64,000 bases of DNA from Calliopum simillimum (Eukaryota; Arthropoda; Insecta; Diptera; Lauxaniidae), in the NCBI GenBank assembly GCA_951812925.1, contig OX638372.1, positions 70,449,407-70,513,406 of the forward strand, read 5' to 3'. Shown here piece by piece: positions 59,897 through 64,000 of this stretch. Within the stretch, counting starts at the first letter, position 1. Each line of letters opens with the position of its first letter. Position numbers and translations under genes: made by a program. The notes under the pieces were generated by a model. It saw nothing but the letters and a program-made list of their open reading frames with translations. It was not told where the DNA came from and did not search any database.

Positions 59897-62003
59897 TGGG
59901 TGATTCTCAGATAACTGTACTTTTTGTGTCCTCTGGCGATTTCACCTATACAGTAGGCTTTTTTTTCACAAAAAATTACGCTATAAGTTAGAAACTATGT
60001 TTTTCTAATAGAGCGGATCAATTTTGCCACTAAATAATTATTGGTCTACTGCGAAAGTTTGCAAATATACCCCAAATGTCACAAACGTGGCATGTCCTAC
60101 CCCTACTTTTTATAAACAAAACGATGAAAAACGACCCAAAAACGGAAATAGAACAGAAAACAAGTTACTACACATATTAAGTAAATACTTAAGGCTACAA
60201 TATTCTGAGCTCATCTGCAGTTTTAAATAATTTTTAGAGGTCACAATTTCGAATTGAAAACTGTCCCCTAGTTTTGGAAAAAAAAAAATTTCTTCAAAGC
60301 ATTATGCTACTACCGCATGGTACTACTGTTTCAGTCAATAGATTGCAATACATATGCATTAATTCTCATCACTATCCATCACCCAAAGGTTATCATGTCC
60401 GAACGCGTCCAAAAAGAAATCTGTTTGCGTTTTATAGGGCAGTTTATAAGCAAAAACAGTTTTTTCTAAAAATTATGGTCACAAACGTGGCACTCGGCAC
60501 TCCCAGGTAGTACATTTTATTTTATGCATGAAACAATTTTTTTGTAGGCTTTGCATACATGACCCCAAATTCTTTCGGAAAAATCTTGAACTAAAAAGCG
60601 TGCTTTACAATGAGCGATAAACTACAAAAATGTCACAAACGTGGCGCATCAAAAATGTCACAAACGTGGCACTTTTTATCAGTCTGCAAAAAAACATATT
60701 TCATATAAAGTTTGAGTATACAGATGTTTAGTTGAAGGCTATTAATTATGTTTTTAATACAAAAATTTTTCCACACCATCAGAATCCTGAGATATCCTTG
60801 CTCAAAAGTGAAAAAATCACTGTTTTGACGTCTACTTAAAGCTATAGAACAAAAACACCAACAAGTAAAATTAATTTTTGTCAATGGATTCAGTCAGCCA
60901 AATTTATTGTTAACAATACATAATTTACCGTTTTTCAATTGGATTCCCAGCTTTCGAGTTATAAGCGTTTACAGTAAGGATATCTTTCGATAACATACAA
61001 AGGATTTTTCGAGACCGAAAAGTTACAAAAAATCAAGTTTTATTATTTTTATCAATAACATATTTAATTACAAAAATTTCGAGCCCTTGCAGACCATAAT
61101 TGCATGAAAGATGACAGTTCTATGCTAGATTTAGTGAATGACCCTACTAAACTACTGCTTTGCAAATTGACAGAATCAAAATTTCATCTGTTCATTCACT
61201 AAATCTACAATAGAGCCTTATTTTTTCATCCAATTTTTGTCTGCAAGGGCTTAAAATTTTCGTGATAAAATATATTTTTGATAAAAATAATAAAACTTAC
61301 CATTTTTGTGAATTTTTCGGTCCAGAAAATCCTTTGTGTGTTATTGAGAAGTATCCTTTTTTTAAAGTCTTATAACTCGGAAACTGGGAATCCAATTGAA
61401 AAACGGTAAAATATGTCTTATTGATAATAAATTCGGCTGTCTGAATCCATTGACAAAAATTAATTTTACTTGTTGCTGTTTTTGTTAAGTAGATGTCAAA
61501 ACTGTGATTTTTTCACTTTTGAGCAAGGATAACTAAGGATACTGATGTAATAGAAAAAAATCAAGATCAGATTCGTAATTAGGAGATCCTAATCCATCAT
61601 AAACGGCTATTAAAACAGAGGACAGGGAACCATAGTTGATCTTTAGGGCCGTAGGGTATAAAAAAAATGGACCACCGGAGACATGACACTGTTGCAAAAT
61701 TAGTCTTGAAGTGTAAATTTGTTATTATATGCAATATATATCTCATCAAAACGCTTCAAAACCATAATTTTTCCATACTGTGCCTAAAATGTCACAAACG
61801 TGGCAATTTGGTCACAAACGTGGCAGCAAAATTTCTTAATTTCGACCTCAAAGCCGTAAATTCACACTTGTTGTTGATCCACTTAAAAGGTGAGTTTTAA
61901 GAGTGTGTTTACGCAAGATAGCATGAAGAAACTTGCAAAAATCCAAAAAAATTATCTGCCGATTTTACAACTCGAAAAAGCACAGTTATCTAAGAATCAC
62001 CCA
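59897..62003. repeat. Foldback element with six TGTCACAAACGTGGCA motifs
   Basis: The ends are TGGGTGATTCTCAGATAACT and the inverse of TGGGTGATTCTTAGATAACT, each flanked by TA. Inner arms are about 60767-61130 and 61195-61560 (CACTTTTGAGCAAGGATA, TTTTTCAATTGGATTCCCAG and partners). The motif (T/G)GTCACAAACGTGGC(A/G) occurs, all on the plus strand, at 60077, 60477, 60631, 60656, 61790 and 61810. 2107 bp with no transposase ORF. Confidence 0.8.
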
Positions 62004-62159
62004 TATAAGTTATTTTGGCATTAGATTAAAATCTATTTGAAAAGAGAAGTCATAGGAGTTTTAAAATTTTTTATTGCTGCTTGAAAAATAAAACAATTTG
62101 AACAACATAAATTAAAAACAATAAAAATTTGGCAGTCAGAGAAAAAATCATACAGAAAA

Positions 62160-62480
62160 ACATAAGAAAACGCATTTGACTTCTCAGATTGTCTGAAGTG
62201 CCTTTTTTCATCCGATCTTTATCCGAAAGGGCTCGAAATTTTCGTCATAAATAAAGTGCGGCTTTTTGAGAGTAGTTTCCACTAACTAAATTAAATTTTA
62301 CTATTACTGTTTTCGTTATATAGCTTTAAGTTGACTTCAAAACAGTGATTTGGGGATAACTCAACTTCCTGATATGATAGAAAAAAACCAAGCGCAGAGT
62401 CCACCATAAAAGGTATAAAAACCGAAAACTGATAATCATGGTTGGACTGAACTGGGGGTAGATGATAAAAAATAGAATTA
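62160..62480 (+). repeat. Diverged single-arm relative of the 59897-62003 element
   Basis: The order of phrases follows 61205-61600: CATCCGATCTTTATCCGAAA, GGGCTCGAAATTTTCGTCAT, TTTTCGTTATATAGCTTTAAG, AAAACAGTGATTT, GGGATAACTCAACTTCCTGA. About 65-70% similar by eye. Boundaries uncertain. Confidence 0.5.
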
Positions 62481-62922
62481 AAAGTATTTTAAAAAATGTT
62501 TTTGAAACTTTCTACTACTACTACTTTCAAAGTAGTTAAACTTAGACCGAATTACCTTTTTATCGCATGGGACATGCCACGGTTAAGCCATTTTGATCAG
62601 CTCTGTATCGTTGCACTTTAACAATAAACCTGTTTCATATCTAGAAAACATTCGAGAGTATTGAACTATACCATTTAAAAGCCTTTTTTTAGATAACAAT
62701 CTAAATCAACACGAAATTTTGGCCCATTTTGTATATCCGCATAAATTATTTTTTTGTCCGACCTTGCCCCCCCCCCTTTGACGAATCCTGGATCCACCAC
62801 TGTTCGTGAGCACACCTCTCTGTTGTGTAATTGGCAAATAAGTCGGGAAAATCAATTGAACGAAACTCTTGCGAGTATTACCTTCAATTGCAAATTCAAA
62901 AATACTTTTTTTGTGTAGAGTA

Positions 62923-63805
62923 ACTTCGGGTAATGTGATATAGGCGGGTAATGTGATATACCAGCATATCTTCTTAAATAAACAACTCTCGATAATGATT
63001 TTTTCGTCAACACCACAGTAACTGAAAAAGAAACGTGCTGCAAGTTTTTGAGCGCCCACCTTTATTTAGTCTGCCTTCAGTGTTGTAAAATCGATTTAGC
63101 AGTAAATAAAAACTTTATTTGCGTGGTCTTTATGTTAGGATCTCGCCAAAACTAAAATTGATATGATAGCCGAAATATTAAATTCTGCTAGTGGGTGAAT
63201 ATACCTAACCATAAATCAATTGAATTTTTTATTTGCTGGAGTGTGTTTTTCAAAAATAATCTGATTGTTTTAAAACTGAAATTCGGGTAATGTGATATAG
63301 TGCACTTCTGGCGCCGAAAATATTTGATGTTCCACTTGCAATGCAAAATGTTTGGCACGATGGTCTTTTGGCCCAAATTTAAAACGTTTTTCCTTATTAA
63401 CAATTTGCTGGTGCAACATTTTTATATAAAGGTCACAGTTTTTAAGAAAAATGAGCTAAAGCTTTGTAAAAGCGATTTTAGTAATGTTTATCACTCCTTA
63501 CCTGAAGTAACAGTTCCAGAACAAAAGTATCTTTATGACATGATGATCTTTTTGCCGAAAATGCAATTTGTTGGTCCATACGATATAGTATATCACATTA
63601 CCCACCAATTTTTTTTCTTAACTTTTTTTGCCTTTTTTCAATTTTATTGAAATACCTTAAGATTGGCCCACGCTAAAGAACTCCAAAATCATAATATACT
63701 GCACAATACATCAATAAAACATAATACATAAAGTGGTAGCAGCTATGCTTTGAAAACTACGTGTAATTTAGAAAACAAAAATGCCTTTATCACATTACCC
63801 GAACT
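62923..63805. repeat. TIR element with iterated CGGGTAATGTGATA motif
   Basis: The ends are ACTTCGGGTAATGTGATATA and the inverse of AGTTCGGGTAATGTGATAAA, flanked by TA at 62921-62922 and 63806-63807. Motif copies: plus strand at 62927, 62945 and 63284; minus strand at 63593-63604 and 63790-63801. 883 bp. Homologous end architecture to 4813-5480. An open frame of 116 codons (63300-63650) crosses the middle without recognised similarity. Confidence 0.8.
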
Positions 63806-63812
63806 TACTATA

Positions 63813-64000
63813 CTTTTGACCCTCCTTTTTTTCAATCAATTCTTCGGATTAAACTATGTATGTTAATTGCGGTTATATGTGAACTGCTTTCTACATGGGA
63901 CTTATATTTATATTTTTTTTTAATTGTTGTATTTAAATTAAGTTATTCTTGTAGTTTATGAGGGCTTTAAAGATCAATTAATGAAAGTTAAATTAAATAA
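63813..64000. other. AT-rich end of window, nothing recognised
   Basis: No gene, repeat boundary or RNA gene visible before the window ends. Confidence 0.4.

Noticed and set aside
60077..61825. CRISPR-like array
   Set aside because: Repeats are 16 bp with irregular spacing from 25 to over 1000 bp in an insect genome; no regular spacers.
63300..63650. 116-codon open frame
   Set aside because: Lies within a non-autonomous TIR element and shows only hydrophobic, AT-driven composition.

Overview
The window is AT-rich nuclear DNA from an insect, most probably a dipteran fly. The evidence is a complete Atg9 gene with short (56-60 nt) as well as very long GT-AG introns, and a repeat load of Tc1/mariner-type elements, an RTE-type retrotransposon, foldback (inverted-repeat) elements and flank minisatellites built around GTGGCACCGCCCAC, all of a kind common in fly genomes. 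No prokaryotic gene organisation, CRISPR array or rRNA was seen. The species cannot be fixed from the sequence alone.

Layout. 1-3848: intergenic DNA with a 1.5 kb palindrome (1224-2757). 3849-36184 (+): the autophagy scramblase gene Atg9. I assembled 13 coding exons whose phases all agree, giving 2451 nt and 816 residues spread over 32 kb. Its large introns (1, 3, 6, 7, 10, 11) are filled with foldback elements, defective Tc1/mariner copies, a tRNA-derived SINE and minisatellites. 36880-38002: a piggyBac-like foldback MITE with TTAA target duplications. 38298-38801 (-): a small unrecognised cysteine-rich gene with one 72-nt intron and overlapping AATAAA signals, convergent to Atg9. 38935-40836: minisatellite and a decayed non-LTR reverse transcriptase. 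40837-47375: two foldback elements, the second split by a nearly intact RTE-type retrotransposon on the minus strand (43338-46853, one stop codon in an otherwise open ORF of about 1035 codons). 47192-64000: a nest of transposons with no host gene recognised, including two inverted copies of one element family, one of them with a perfect 9-bp target duplication.

Most notable pattern. At least five unrelated-looking inverted-repeat element families here each carry their own 12-16 bp motif repeated about 5-9 times at irregular spacing: GGGGCTAGTGTGGAC, GGACCAAGGTACAC, CGGGTAATGTG(G/A), TGTCACAAACGTGGCA and TCCCAGTTATAGAGG. In two homologous elements (4813-5480 and 62923-63805) the motif differs between elements but is the same at every site within an element (GTGG versus GTGATA), so the sites appear to change in concert. 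Likewise the palindromes at 1224-2757 and 42488-43338 belong to one family, are diverged from each other, yet have closely matching arms within each copy. These point to arm homogenisation or to co-evolution with a sequence-specific DNA-binding protein. The Atg9 primary transcript would contain at least seven long hairpins.

All of this is read by eye: element boundaries are approximate unless a target duplication is stated, and no database search was possible.
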